Notes: generated by a model not told the origin, from the sequence alone. DNA of 32,246 nt from Actinomycetota bacterium (GCA_029978335.1 JAPOJQ010000017.1:1-32246), one strand, 5' to 3'. Counted from the stretch's first letter, positions 24,142 to 32,246 are shown. A program made the numbers and translations.

Positions 24142-26361
24142 CTAGGTGTCAGATGACCGCGAGGCGGAGGGGTGCTCACTGATGGCATCGTCAAGCAAGC
24201 GATCGACGTCGCTTCGGCGACCCTTGCGCAGGTGGCTGTACCACCAACTGAGCAGCACGAGCACGAGGCCGACTGCGACCAATCTGCCGAGACCGGTGAC
24301 CGAATTCGCTCGGGCGGTGACGGTGGTCGCCTCCACCACCGGGAGGCCACGCGGTGAGAGCACTTCAACCAACACGGGGAAGGTGCCGTTTGCTCGAGCG
24401 GCCACTTCCACCCGAACGACGGTCGTGCCCGGCGCCAGGATCACCGGCACTGGATCGGGTGGTACTTCGAGCTTCGCTGAGGCAATTTTCACGAGTACTG
24501 AGAGTGCAGTGTCGCCGGTGTTCTCGATCTGGAGCGGCAAGGGGCTGTCGCGACCGGTGAGGTTGAACGTGCCTGATGCAGGTAGCACGACGGCGCTGCG
24601 GATGGCAGCAAGGGCGGCTGACACTTCGGCGGTCACCGAATCAAAACGCTCGACGGTGAGACGACTTTCGTAGAGATCGATGAGTTGTGATCGCCAGGTC
24701 TCCGGCCGAGCATCGCCATCAGGCAGCATGCTGGCGACGTCGTCGATCTGTTCGAGCAGACCCTGGATGACGAGGCGTCGGGTGGCGAGGTCGACGTCAG
24801 GACCGTCACCCCACACGACCGTGTCGATGCCACTCGAGGCCGCGGTGATTGCGGTGAGTGATAACGGATCGCCGCTCACACCAGCGGGATCATCGATGAG
24901 GAGCCGTTCAAGCGCGTTCACGGCCTGTGCATCAGGAGGGGTGAGGTCATTGCCAGCGATCAGCACCCGTCGCGCCAAACCAGCATCGCTACGCCGCAAC
25001 GTGGTCATCTCAGCGAGCACTCGAACCGCTCGATCAGTGGGGGATGCTGCGCCGGATGCGGCACTCACGTCGAAGGCTGACATCACCGGGTCGACGATGA
25101 GGATCGGCATCGTCACGCCAGCTCCGAGGTCGAGTGCGGCGGACAAGGTGGTGTCGATCGGCCCGGTAGGTCGACCGTCGAACAACGTGAACGCGTCCCA
25201 TGTCATCACGACGGCTCGAGTGCCGAGAGTGCGAAGCGCTCGGGCACCATCGACGGTGATGGCGGTTTCGGTCACCGCCGGATGTGCGAACCACACCGAT
25301 CGACGCACTTGCGTGTCAGGAAATGTTGCGGTGAGCGCATCGATGCCTCGGACCATCTCATCGGCAAAGAGGTCATCGAGTCCAGCGAGAGCCGCCGCTG
25401 ACGGGTCGATTCGTCGGTCGGGCAGGGCGGCCAATTCGGCGCTGGTCGCCATGAGATCGCGAAACGGCGTGTCGGCACCATCATCGAGACCGACGGTAAG
25501 CCCACCTTCTTCGAGGAGCGCATTGAGGCTCGGATCCCACGCGACGAGCACCGGTAAGGATGAGTCGTTAAGCACGGCGTAGAGCGCTTCGACTTCGGTT
25601 CGAACCCGCAGCAATCGGGTGGTCTGATCGACGACCGCGTTCGTTCCAATGTCGTTGGCGACGGTGTCAGCGCCACCGATTGCGGCAACAACGGCGAATT
25701 CCATCGGTGCGGGCGCTTGTCGGCCGAGACCGATGTCGATCATCGTCGTGTGTGCGGCCACGATCGAACCGTTGGACATCACCGATACCGACACCGGTGC
25801 GACCCCTTCGTCGACGTATTCGAGCACGTCGAGTTCGCGTGGTGTGGGGCCGACCCGGGGCATCGTCGGCACGTCGAGTCGAAGGGTCAGCCGACCGTCG
25901 TCATCGACGGATGCCACATTGGCCAAGGGGACGGTGAGTACGTCAACGATTGGTCCCGCGTTTGAGGTGAGTGCTGTTGCAACACCGAATCGATCCGTCA
26001 CCGGTCGGTGGAGCGCCACCCGAACCAATCCAGTATCGGATGGGATCGCCACGGGAATGGGCACCGTGCTGGTGGTGGTCGATGAGGTGGTTTCGCTCGA
26101 TCCGTCGTCCTCTTCGGGTGCTGCGTCATCAGCAGGTATGAGTGTGGTGGTGGTCGTGTTGGCGGGCGACGTTGACACTTCGAGGTCACCGATCAACACG
26201 TAGTCGAGTTCGATGGTGTCGGTCACAAAGAAGCGCTGATCCCGCAGTACCAGCACAGAACGTGCGTCGTCCGCTCGCACATTGGCCGTGCCGAGTAAGA
26301 CCAGCACGGCGCCGATGGCTACCACGAACGCACCGGCACGCGATCGGACACCTGGTGTCAT
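24142..26361 (-). CDS. DUF6049 exported membrane-anchored protein (Rv3909-like)
   Basis: A 739-residue secreted protein with an N-terminal signal sequence (RSRAGAFVVAIGAVLVLLGT, cleavage near VRADD) and a C-terminal membrane anchor (GLGRLVAVGLVLVLLSWWYS) followed by a basic tail. The extracellular part begins with a Thr/Ser/Glu-rich low-complexity stretch and ends with an immunoglobulin-like region (about 580-700). Gene position before the kinase/MurJ locus and next to the CCA-adding gene matches DUF6049 family protein Rv3909. The function of the family is not established; association with lipid II transport or cell wall is inferred from neighbours. The ATG overlaps the stop of the GNAT gene (ATGA), which fixes the start. 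Confidence 0.82.
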   Translation of the reverse strand: MTPGVRSRAGAFVVAIGAVLVLLGTANVRADDARSVLVLRDQRFFVTDTIELDYVLIGDLEVSTSPANTTTTTLIPADDAAPEEDDGSSETTSSTTTSTVPIPVAIPSDTGLVRVALHRPVTDRFGVATALTSNAGPIVDVLTVPLANVASVDDDGRLTLRLDVPTMPRVGPTPRELDVLEYVDEGVAPVSVSVMSNGSIVAAHTTMIDIGLGRQAPAPMEFAVVAAIGGADTVANDIGTNAVVDQTTRLLRVRTEVEALYAVLNDSSLPVLVAWDPSLNALLEEGGLTVGLDDGADTPFRDLMATSAELAALPDRRIDPSAAALAGLDDLFADEMVRGIDALTATFPDTQVRRSVWFAHPAVTETAITVDGARALRTLGTRAVVMTWDAFTLFDGRPTGPIDTTLSAALDLGAGVTMPILIVDPVMSAFDVSAASGAASPTDRAVRVLAEMTTLRRSDAGLARRVLIAGNDLTPPDAQAVNALERLLIDDPAGVSGDPLSLTAITAASSGIDTVVWGDGPDVDLATRRLVIQGLLEQIDDVASMLPDGDARPETWRSQLIDLYESRLTVERFDSVTAEVSAALAAIRSAVVLPASGTFNLTGRDSPLPLQIENTGDTALSVLVKIASAKLEVPPDPVPVILAPGTTVVRVEVAARANGTFPVLVEVLSPRGLPVVEATTVTARANSVTGLGRLVAVGLVLVLLSWWYSHLRKGRRSDVDRLLDDAISEHPSASRSSDT

Positions 26362-27119
26362 TGCCGTTGCCTCTTGTGGTCCCACTCGAGCACGTGGAGA
26401 CGGTCGCCGGTGTCGGCGAAACCGGCGGCCAGGTAGAGCGCGATCGCTGCATCGTTATGGACTGACGTATTCACGAGGGCGCGTTCTGCCCCCTGGCGTC
26501 GCATCCAACGCACGCCGTCATCGACGAGGCCGATGCCGACGCGCTGTCGTTGATGGCGTGGATCGACTGCAAGGCGCTGCAGATAGCCGGTCGAATGACT
26601 CACGCCACTCACCGCATAGCCGAGAACGGCGTTCGTTCGTGACGACGCCCGAACCGCACGCGACCGCGGCGTGGCATTGCACGCATCAGCGATGGCAGCA
26701 ACGTCGTTTGCCCAGCGAGGTCCGAAGGCGGCGAGATCGATCATCGAGGCGTCGCGATAGTGACGTCGACGTAGTGGGCGCAACCGATGCATCGACCGAC
26801 GCGACGGTTCACGGTCGAGTGACCGCTCCAACAACATGAGTTCATCGATGCGAGAAAAGCCGATTTCAATGGCGAGATCGGCAGCCGATGAGTGAAGCGC
26901 ACCTGTGCGAATGAGGCGGTGGCGCATCGAACATGCACGGTCAACAGCTGATGCGAGGTCGTTGGCGTCCACCTCGGCGTCGTAATCGACGGTGGTGAGC
27001 AACGCCACCGTTGGATCATTCGGCCAATGGCCGATCTTGATCGACGGACGGCGAGTGACCGAGGGAGCGACGAGGAGAGACGGCCGTTCGTCGGCGGGGT
27101 TGACCGCCGGTTTCGTCAT
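26358..27119 (-). CDS. GNAT family N-acetyltransferase
   Basis: A 253-residue protein whose C-terminal half is a GNAT domain: LQRLAVDPRHQRQRVGIGLVDDGVRWM carries the V-x-P-x-x-Q-R-x-G-x-G acetyl-CoA motif, followed by ALVNTSVHNDAAIALYLAAGF. The N-terminal 110 residues are not clearly a second GNAT fold, although FSRIDELMLLERSL resembles the start of one. ATG at 27119 has GAGG upstream; the frame continues further but without recognisable sequence. The substrate is unknown. In mycobacteria this position is held by a MutT-type hydrolase, so this looks like a lineage-specific replacement. It is divergent from the CCA-adding gene and overlaps DUF6049. Confidence 0.82.
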   Translation of the reverse strand: MTKPAVNPADERPSLLVAPSVTRRPSIKIGHWPNDPTVALLTTVDYDAEVDANDLASAVDRACSMRHRLIRTGALHSSAADLAIEIGFSRIDELMLLERSLDREPSRRSMHRLRPLRRRHYRDASMIDLAAFGPRWANDVAAIADACNATPRSRAVRASSRTNAVLGYAVSGVSHSTGYLQRLAVDPRHQRQRVGIGLVDDGVRWMRRQGAERALVNTSVHNDAAIALYLAAGFADTGDRLHVLEWDHKRQRQ

Positions 27120-27193
27120 CGCCGCTGCCTCATATTGTTGCACCGGATGCGACGGTAGTCGGCCGGCGTGGGGAGGTCCCGACGACCCCCCAG

Positions 27194-27199
27194 TAACCT
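27194..27199 (+). promoter_or_regulatory. -10 element TAACCT (leaderless start)
   Basis: TAACCT lies seven bases before GTG at 27207 and no Shine-Dalgarno sequence is present, suggesting a leaderless message and supporting this start over GTG at 27168. Confidence 0.45.
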
Positions 27200-27206
27200 C
27201 GCCGGC

Positions 27207-28637
27207 GTGATTCCCGACCGTTTCGGCCCGGTGCTCGCTGAAGTTGCCCCGCTTGCCCAGAGTTTTGCCGCGGCCGGACATCGGTTGTACGTGGTGGGTG
27301 GCACGGTTCGTGACCTGCTGCTCGGCGGCGACGCCTTTGATCGTTCCGACGACATTGACCTCACCACCTCGGCACGGCCCGAAGAGATTCGTGCGTGTCT
27401 TGATGGCGTCGCCGATGCCGTGTGGAATCAGGGTGAACGGTTTGGCACGGTTGGTGCGCGGATCGGTGATCGCATCTACGAAATCACCACATTCCGCGCT
27501 GAGTCCTACACCGACGATTCGCGCAAACCGCATGTGGTGTTTGCCGACGATGTCGAAACCGACCTCGCCCGTCGTGACTTCACGGTGAACGCGATGGCCC
27601 TTGAAGTGACGTCGGATGACCCGGTACTGGTCGACCCACACAACGGAGCGGCCGATCTGGCGATGAAGGTGTTGCGAACGCCGCTGTCGCCCGAGGAAAG
27701 CTTTAGCGATGACCCATTGCGGATGTTGCGTGCCGCGCGGTTCATCACTCGTCTTGATCTCGTGCCTGTTGACGGTCTGGTCGAGGCGGTTCGATCGATG
27801 GCGTCACGCCTGTCGATCGTGTCAGCCGAGCGGATCCGCGATGAGTTCGATCAACTGATCTGCGCTGATCGACCGACGACAGGGCTCTGGTTCCTCGTCG
27901 AGACCGGTCTCGCCGAACAGTTCTTGCCGGAACTCCCGGCGATGCGTCTCGAGCATGACCCGATTCACCGCCACAAAGATGTGTTGACGCATACTTTTGC
28001 GGTTGTCGAGAACGTGCGGCCACATCACGAACTACCCGAGGAGCGTCGCGATTTTGATTTCCGGATCGTGCGACTGGCGGCGCTGTTCCACGACATCGGC
28101 AAACCACGAACCCGTGGGTATCTGAAGGGGAAAGGCACCACGTTCCATCACCACGATGTGGTCGGCGCCAAGATGACTCGCCGACGTCTCGTCGAGATGC
28201 GGTACTCGAACGATGACGTTGCTGCCATCACCGAGTTGGTGGCATTGCACTTGCGGTTCCACACCTATCGATTGGGCTGGAGCGACGCTGCGGTGCGTCG
28301 TTATGTTCGCGACGCCGGCGATCTACTCGCTGAGTTGAACGTGCTGACTCGATGTGACTGCACGACGCGCAACGAGCGCAAGGCGCGCACGTTGAGCCGA
28401 CGCATGGATGAACTCGAAGAGCGAATTACCGAGTTGGCGGCGGCCGAGGAATTGGCGTCGATTCGTCCTGAACTCGATGGTCGTGCCGTGATGGAGCATC
28501 TCGGTGTGCAGCCCGGCCCGGTGATCGGCGACGCGCTTGCGTTCCTGCTCGAGATTCGGCTCGAAGAAGGTCTTATCGGCGATGAGGCGATCCGAGCGCG
28601 ACTCGACACGTGGTATTCCGAGCGCACCAGTTCCTGA
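27207..28637 (+). CDS. pcnA: CCA tRNA nucleotidyltransferase
   Basis: A 476-residue class II nucleotidyltransferase. The NTase head has YVVGGTVRDLLLG (28-40) and the catalytic DDIDLTT (48-54). RRDFTVNAMAL and the DPLRMLRAARF block follow, and the C-terminal HD phosphohydrolase domain has the HD doublet in LAALFHDIGKPRTRGY, preceded by HKDVLTHTFAVVENV. The enzyme adds or repairs the 3' CCA of tRNA; note the window's tRNA-Ile has CCA already encoded. The name pcnA follows actinobacterial use for the CCA-adding gene. GTG at 27207 was chosen from the -10 hexamer and because the N-terminus IPDRFGPVLAEVAP matches the usual family start; GTG at 27168 would add 13 Arg/Pro-rich residues. Confidence 0.93.
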   Translation: MIPDRFGPVLAEVAPLAQSFAAAGHRLYVVGGTVRDLLLGGDAFDRSDDIDLTTSARPEEIRACLDGVADAVWNQGERFGTVGARIGDRIYEITTFRAESYTDDSRKPHVVFADDVETDLARRDFTVNAMALEVTSDDPVLVDPHNGAADLAMKVLRTPLSPEESFSDDPLRMLRAARFITRLDLVPVDGLVEAVRSMASRLSIVSAERIRDEFDQLICADRPTTGLWFLVETGLAEQFLPELPAMRLEHDPIHRHKDVLTHTFAVVENVRPHHELPEERRDFDFRIVRLAALFHDIGKPRTRGYLKGKGTTFHHHDVVGAKMTRRRLVEMRYSNDDVAAITELVALHLRFHTYRLGWSDAAVRRYVRDAGDLLAELNVLTRCDCTTRNERKARTLSRRMDELEERITELAAAEELASIRPELDGRAVMEHLGVQPGPVIGDALAFLLEIRLEEGLIGDEAIRARLDTWYSERTSS

Positions 28638-28657
28638 TCTGGCACGAACCTGACCGG

Positions 28658-28663
28658 TAGCGT
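28658..28663 (+). promoter_or_regulatory. -10 element TAGCGT (leaderless start)
   Basis: TAGCGT is six bases before the ATG of the GGDEF/EAL gene, with no Shine-Dalgarno sequence between. It overlaps the region just after the CCA-adding gene stop, so the two genes may be separately transcribed. Confidence 0.45.
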
Positions 28664-28669
28664 CGTGGC

Positions 28670-30895
28670 ATGGTCGGAACCGAAGCGTCGCTGGCGCTCG
28701 ATGTTCCACCCGGTGTGATCGCCACCGTCGTGGTCGCTGCGGTGGCCGCACTCATCGCGGTGGCGGCAACGATGCGAGACCGCAGGATGCGGGCCCTCAC
28801 CCCGTCGACTGCGACGCTGACGGCGACCTCGGCAGTTGATGACGGTGCGCGAGCGTTGCTCGACGATCTCGACGAGGCGGTGCTCCACCTCGATGACGAT
28901 GGCGTGGTCATCGTTGCGAACCGAGCGGTTGGTGACCTTTTGGCAATTCCGGTCGCCGAGATCATCGGCACCACATTCGATGATTGGTTGGTCGATGCCG
29001 ACATCGGTGCGCTTGACCCGTGGCTCGGTGCGCTCACTGCGGATACTGATCACCCAATCGATGGCGACGGTCGTCCACACGTGGCGGTCGATGTCACGTT
29101 GCATGCGGCTGATGGGCGTCGCATTGGTGTTGGTGTGTTGGTGCGTCGCCGACGAGATGGTGTCGGCCCGGTGTTGTTGCGATTGGTCGATCGTGATCGT
29201 GCGGCAGATCAGCGACTTGCGCTCGATCAGGCGCGTCACCGCTTCCATCAAGCGTTCCAGTCAGCTCCGACCGGCATGGCACTGGTGCGACTCGACGATG
29301 GCCGCATCGTGGATGCGAATCAGTCGCTTGCCGACATGCTCGACCGAACACCGACGGAGATGGTGGGTCGAACACTGCGTGAATTGACGCATCCCGATGA
29401 TGTTCGTGCTGCACAGTCCCAACGGGCACAGTTGGAACTCGGTGTCGTTGACTCGTACATCGTTGATCAGCGGTACCGCCGTCGTGATGGCAACTACATC
29501 ACGGCACGCACGCGGGTCGCGGTGTCTGAAGACGATGGGGTGATGCTGGCCATCAATCACATCGAAGATGTCACCGAACAACGGCGGTCAGCTGAGCAGT
29601 TGACCCACGCTGCTCGTCATGACGAGTTGACCGGCTTGGCCAATCGCTCGTACCTCATGCAGGTCTTGCAGCAGCGTTTGACGGGTGCGCAGCCGGGTTC
29701 GGTCGGCTTGTTGTTCATCGATCTCGACCACTTCAAGGTGGTGAACGACAGTCTCGGTCATGCTCTTGGTGACGATTTGTTGCGCCAAGTGGCCGGCCGC
29801 CTGGCGGGAGCGGTTCGCGAAGGCGACCTTCTGGCGCGTTTTGGTGGCGATGAATTTGTCGTGGTGCTCAATGGGCGGGGTGGGCCAGTGGATGCGGCGG
29901 TTGCAGCGGAACGATTGCGGACCGCCGTTCATCCGCCGGTTGAAGTCGATGGACACGAGTTCTTTGTCACGGTGAGCGTCGGGTGGGCAACGAATCACGA
30001 TGCCGGCATGAGTCCTGACGAGATGCTGCGAGATGCCGATGCGGCGATGTATCGGGCCAAGAGCAGGGGTCGTGACTGTGTGGAGGCGTATCAGGCCGGA
30101 GGTCACGAGTCGGGGGTGCACGCACTGCGCACCGTCGGTGAGTTGCGACGTGGCCTTGAGCGTTCAGAAATCGTGCCGTACTTCCAGCCGATCGTCGAGT
30201 TGCAGAGTGGTCGTCTGACTGGGTTTGAAGTGGTGGCGCGCTGGCTGCACCCGGATCGAGGGTTGTTGCCGCCGGCGCAGTTTCTGCCCTTCGCTGAGGA
30301 GTCGGGTCTCTTGGTGACGCTCGGTGCCGAGATGATGCGCACGGCGTTGTCACAGATGGCGCGCTGGCGAGCGGCGGGGCATTCGTTCGCTGAGGGCTCG
30401 GTGGCGGTGAATGTCGGAAGTCGACAACTCGTCGATCCGTCGTTCTTGCCGACCGTGATCGAGGTGCTCGATGAGACCGGGCTCGATCCTGATTCGGTGT
30501 GGTTTGAAATCACTGAGTCGGCGTTGCTCGCCGACGCCCGTGCTGCCACCTCGACCTTGCGTGAAGTTCGTGGACTTGGCGTTCATCTGTCGGTCGATGA
30601 TTTCGGCACGGGCTATTCATCGTTGACGTACCTCAAACGGTTCCCGGTTGAGGCGATCAAGATCGACCGGAGCTTCGTCACGGGCCTTGGTATCGAAGAG
30701 GAAGATTCGACGATCGTTGAAGCGGTCGTGCAGTTGGGAAGAGCGCTCGGATTGACGGTCGTCGCTGAAGGGGTCGAGAGCCCATTGCAGTTGCAACGCC
30801 TGCGCGATCTCCGTTGTGATCGCGGCCAGGGGTATCTCTTCGGTCGACCTCGACCGGCGAGCCTGATCGAATCAGAGCTTGCCGGCGACCGCTGA
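28670..30895 (+). CDS. PAS-GGDEF-EAL cyclic-di-GMP protein, EVV variant
   Basis: A 741-residue membrane-anchored regulator. One membrane segment (about 15-34) is followed by a first PAS-like region (about 60-175), a second PAS domain (about 190-305), a GGDEF domain (about 315-470) and an EAL domain (about 490-735). The diguanylate cyclase active site is RFGGDEF (GGDEF 392-396), with an RxxD inhibitory site (R383-D386) five residues before it. In the EAL domain the signature reads EVV (520-522) instead of EAL, but the metal and catalytic residues elsewhere seem kept (FEITES, DDFGTGYSSL, IKIDRSF, VAEGVE). It may make and degrade cyclic-di-GMP, with activity switched by the PAS sensors. It is convergent with the methyltransferase, one base apart. 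Confidence 0.95.
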   Translation: MVGTEASLALDVPPGVIATVVVAAVAALIAVAATMRDRRMRALTPSTATLTATSAVDDGARALLDDLDEAVLHLDDDGVVIVANRAVGDLLAIPVAEIIGTTFDDWLVDADIGALDPWLGALTADTDHPIDGDGRPHVAVDVTLHAADGRRIGVGVLVRRRRDGVGPVLLRLVDRDRAADQRLALDQARHRFHQAFQSAPTGMALVRLDDGRIVDANQSLADMLDRTPTEMVGRTLRELTHPDDVRAAQSQRAQLELGVVDSYIVDQRYRRRDGNYITARTRVAVSEDDGVMLAINHIEDVTEQRRSAEQLTHAARHDELTGLANRSYLMQVLQQRLTGAQPGSVGLLFIDLDHFKVVNDSLGHALGDDLLRQVAGRLAGAVREGDLLARFGGDEFVVVLNGRGGPVDAAVAAERLRTAVHPPVEVDGHEFFVTVSVGWATNHDAGMSPDEMLRDADAAMYRAKSRGRDCVEAYQAGGHESGVHALRTVGELRRGLERSEIVPYFQPIVELQSGRLTGFEVVARWLHPDRGLLPPAQFLPFAEESGLLVTLGAEMMRTALSQMARWRAAGHSFAEGSVAVNVGSRQLVDPSFLPTVIEVLDETGLDPDSVWFEITESALLADARAATSTLREVRGLGVHLSVDDFGTGYSSLTYLKRFPVEAIKIDRSFVTGLGIEEEDSTIVEAVVQLGRALGLTVVAEGVESPLQLQRLRDLRCDRGQGYLFGRPRPASLIESELAGDR

Positions 30896-30896
30896 A

Positions 30897-31499
30897 TCAG
30901 TCACCGAGTTTGTGGGCTCGGATCACCATGGTGTGGGGAATGAGTTGTGGTGGCGCGACGCCGAATTCCCGGAGGAGGTCGACGTCGAAATTGGCTCGTC
31001 GAAGTGCGTCGATCCAGTCACCGATGGTTCGCGCCGTGCTGCCATAGGACACACCAACTCGACCACTGGCTGGATCTGGTGCGCTGACAGCGTCGAATGG
31101 ATGACGGACTGCCAATACGAGGGGTCGTCCTGCGCGCAACACGCGATGTACTTGGCGAAGCACGCGGCCGAGGTCGTCAACCTGATCGAGTGAGCCATCG
31201 GCGATGACGAGGTAAATTGATGAACTCATGGCGAAGCCGAGGTCGCCGAGGTCGGCATGGTGGCATTCGACGACGGCCTCGACGTGTGCCGCGCGTTCAC
31301 GCAGGGCAGCGAGGCGCCCGAGGTCCGGATCGACAGCGATCGCCTTGACGCCAGCGAGGGCGGGCACAAGAGAATTCAGGTTTGCTCCGATGCCGAGCTC
31401 GAGCACCCGGTTGAGCGTGGTGAGGTCGCCGGTGATCCGACGGGTGATCTGATCGGGCCCGAGGGCGCCGAGTCGGATCGATCGATGGGAATCGGTCAT
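30897..31499 (-). CDS. Class I SAM-dependent methyltransferase
   Basis: A 200-residue protein with an AdoMet-binding motif I VLELGIGANLNSLVPALA and acidic motif II AIAVDPDLGRL, followed by ADLGDLGFAMSSSIYLVIADGSLDQVDDLGRVLRQVHRVLRAGRPLVLAV (motifs III-IV and the VLRPGG-like V/VI) as in methyltransferase_11 proteins. The substrate is unknown. ATG at 31499 is the likely start; the frame continues upstream to 31676 through sequence without similarity to the family. The N-terminal helix before motif I is short. It ends one base from the GGDEF/EAL stop. Confidence 0.85.
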   Translation of the reverse strand: MTDSHRSIRLGALGPDQITRRITGDLTTLNRVLELGIGANLNSLVPALAGVKAIAVDPDLGRLAALRERAAHVEAVVECHHADLGDLGFAMSSSIYLVIADGSLDQVDDLGRVLRQVHRVLRAGRPLVLAVRHPFDAVSAPDPASGRVGVSYGSTARTIGDWIDALRRANFDVDLLREFGVAPPQLIPHTMVIRAHKLGD

Positions 31500-31569
31500 G
31501 GGTCCAGTGTGGTGGTGATGAGGGTGGGGCCGGTGGATTCTCCGCCCGAGGTGCCGTGACGGTGACGAG

Positions 31570-31575
31570 TATCCT
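31570..31575 (+). promoter_or_regulatory. -10 element TATCCT (leaderless start)
   Basis: TATCCT is followed by six bases and the ATG of the DUF5318 gene; no ribosome-binding site is present. This is the closest TANNNT match among the four leaderless candidates in the window. Confidence 0.5.
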
Positions 31576-31581
31576 CGCCTT

Positions 31582-31974
31582 ATGTCGACGGCTGACTTTT
31601 CGGTGGGTCGCCTGCGAGGTGCGCCTGAACGAGGTGGCATTGTCGACCATCGATTGGCACGCCGGATGCTGATCAATCAAATTCGAATCGGCCGTCTCCG
31701 CCGCGATGAAGTGTGTGATGCACATCCGGAATTGATTCGTGCGGCGGCGAACGTTGGTACCGAAACCGAGGCGCTCTGCCCTGTGTGCGAGCAAGAAAAT
31801 CTCCGACTCGTTACCTATGTGTTTGGTCATCGACTGCCGCCGCACGGCCGATGTGTGTCGTCGGCTAAGGAACTACGACAACTGTCGGCAACTGGCCGCG
31901 ATCTGCGGGCCTATGTGGTTGAGGCCTGTTGCGGGTGCCGCTGGCATCACCTGTTGCGCGTGTTTCCGGTGTGA
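31582..31974 (+). CDS. DUF5318 protein with zinc-ribbon-like cysteine pairs
   Basis: A 130-residue actinobacterial DUF5318 protein. Two cysteine pairs, CPVC (66-69) and CCGC (116-119), look like a zinc ribbon. Between them is LVTYVFGHRLPPHGRCVSS, the conserved core of the family. The N-terminal part is basic (RRMLINQIRIGRLRRDEV). Its function is unknown. In mycobacteria a relative lies next to the penicillin-binding protein ponA1; that neighbour is not visible here. It overlaps the next gene by one base (TGATG). Confidence 0.85.
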   Translation: MSTADFSVGRLRGAPERGGIVDHRLARRMLINQIRIGRLRRDEVCDAHPELIRAAANVGTETEALCPVCEQENLRLVTYVFGHRLPPHGRCVSSAKELRQLSATGRDLRAYVVEACCGCRWHHLLRVFPV

Positions 31975-32246
31975 TGCGGTCAGTTATTGCGCTGGTGGTG
32001 TGCGTCAGCGCGGCCGCTGCATGTGGTGGCGACGAGTCGCAGTCGCCGTCATTGTCGAGCGTGATAATCCCGGCAACTCCGGCGTCACCTGTTGGATTTG
32101 ATCGAAAGGTGGCGGTTGCGACGGGGGCCGAGGGCACGGTCACGATGTGTCTGTGGGTGGCCGACACCGCCGAGCGTCGTTCGGTCGGCATGATGGGTTC
32201 AGATTCGTTCGGTGATGCGGATGCGATGGTGTTTGTAGCGGATGCA
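31974..32246 (+). CDS. DUF192 lipoprotein, 3' partial
   Basis: Begins at ATG sharing one base with the DUF5318 stop and runs off the end of the window; 91 residues are visible. The N-terminus MRSVIALVVCVSAAAACGG is a short lipoprotein signal with a lipobox-like A-A-A-C, followed by a Ser/Pro-rich spacer. The block CLWVADTAERRSVGMMGSDSF and DADAMVFV resembles the DUF192 core (C-x-W/V-A-D-T-x-x-x-R-x-x-G-x-M). DUF192 proteins are small exported or membrane-anchored proteins of unknown role. This gene is easy to miss because it is truncated. Confidence 0.75.
   Translation, partial: MRSVIALVVCVSAAAACGGDESQSPSLSSVIIPATPASPVGFDRKVAVATGAEGTVTMCLWVADTAERRSVGMMGSDSFGDADAMVFVADA

Overview
The window is a core chromosomal segment of a high-GC actinobacterium spanning the replication origin. 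Its gene order closely follows the classical actinobacterial oriC neighbourhood known from Mycobacterium tuberculosis (pcnA, DUF6049, kinase/MurJ locus, sigM-like sigma factor and anti-sigma factor, trxB, trxA, cwlM, parB, parA, rsmG, jag, yidC, yidD, rnpA, rpmH, dnaA, dnaN, recF, dciA, gyrB, gyrA, DUF3566, tRNA-Ile). Differences in detail (MurJ absent from its usual place, a divergent RsmG, a variant parS) suggest a deep lineage such as Acidimicrobiia; that placement is inference, not read from a marker gene.

Layout. 1-1200: 3' part of a secreted-type Asp-box (BNR) beta-propeller gene. 1314-1390 (minus): tRNA-Ile(GAT). 1429-11734 (minus): replication block dnaA, dnaN, recF, dciA, yqeY, gyrB, gyrA, with a TadE-like small gene and a DUF3566 membrane protein after gyrA. 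10121-10357, between dnaN and dnaA, looks like oriC: several DnaA boxes and a Bacillus-like unwinding element (DnaA box, GC cluster, DnaA-trios). 11735-12045 is the divergent dnaA/rpmH promoter region with a back-to-back pair of DnaA boxes. 12046-17272 (plus): rpmH, rnpA, yidD, yidC, jag, rsmG, parA, parB. 17370-27119 (minus): cwlM, trxA, trxB, a small membrane protein, anti-sigma, ECF sigma, Ser/Thr kinase, DegV, DUF6049, GNAT. 27207-30895 (plus): CCA-adding enzyme and a GGDEF/EAL protein. 30897-31499 (minus): a methyltransferase. 31582 to the end (plus): DUF5318 and the start of a DUF192 lipoprotein.

The genes combine chromosome initiation (DnaA, clamp, DciA, gyrase), segregation (ParA, ParB), RNA and ribosome maturation (RnpA, L34, RsmG, KhpB/Jag), membrane insertion (YidC, YidD), redox (TrxA/TrxB), and envelope-stress and cell-wall control (sigma/anti-sigma, kinase, CwlM).

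Most notable observation: the only parS-like sites are two copies of TGTTTCCCGGGAAACA in front of parA. They combine the outer bases of canonical parS with the CCCGGG centre of the Noc-binding site. The adjacent ParB carries a Noc-type arginine (R186) at one of the four residues known to set ParB/Noc specificity. This looks like a naturally intermediate ParB/parS specificity. Other points: cwlM appears to start at an unusual CTG overlapping the trxA stop, which restores a complete first peptidoglycan-binding domain; an active kinase with the Rv3910-type extracellular domain sits at the MurJ locus without MurJ; and several genes have a TANNNT hexamer 6-7 nt before the start codon, typical of leaderless mRNAs.
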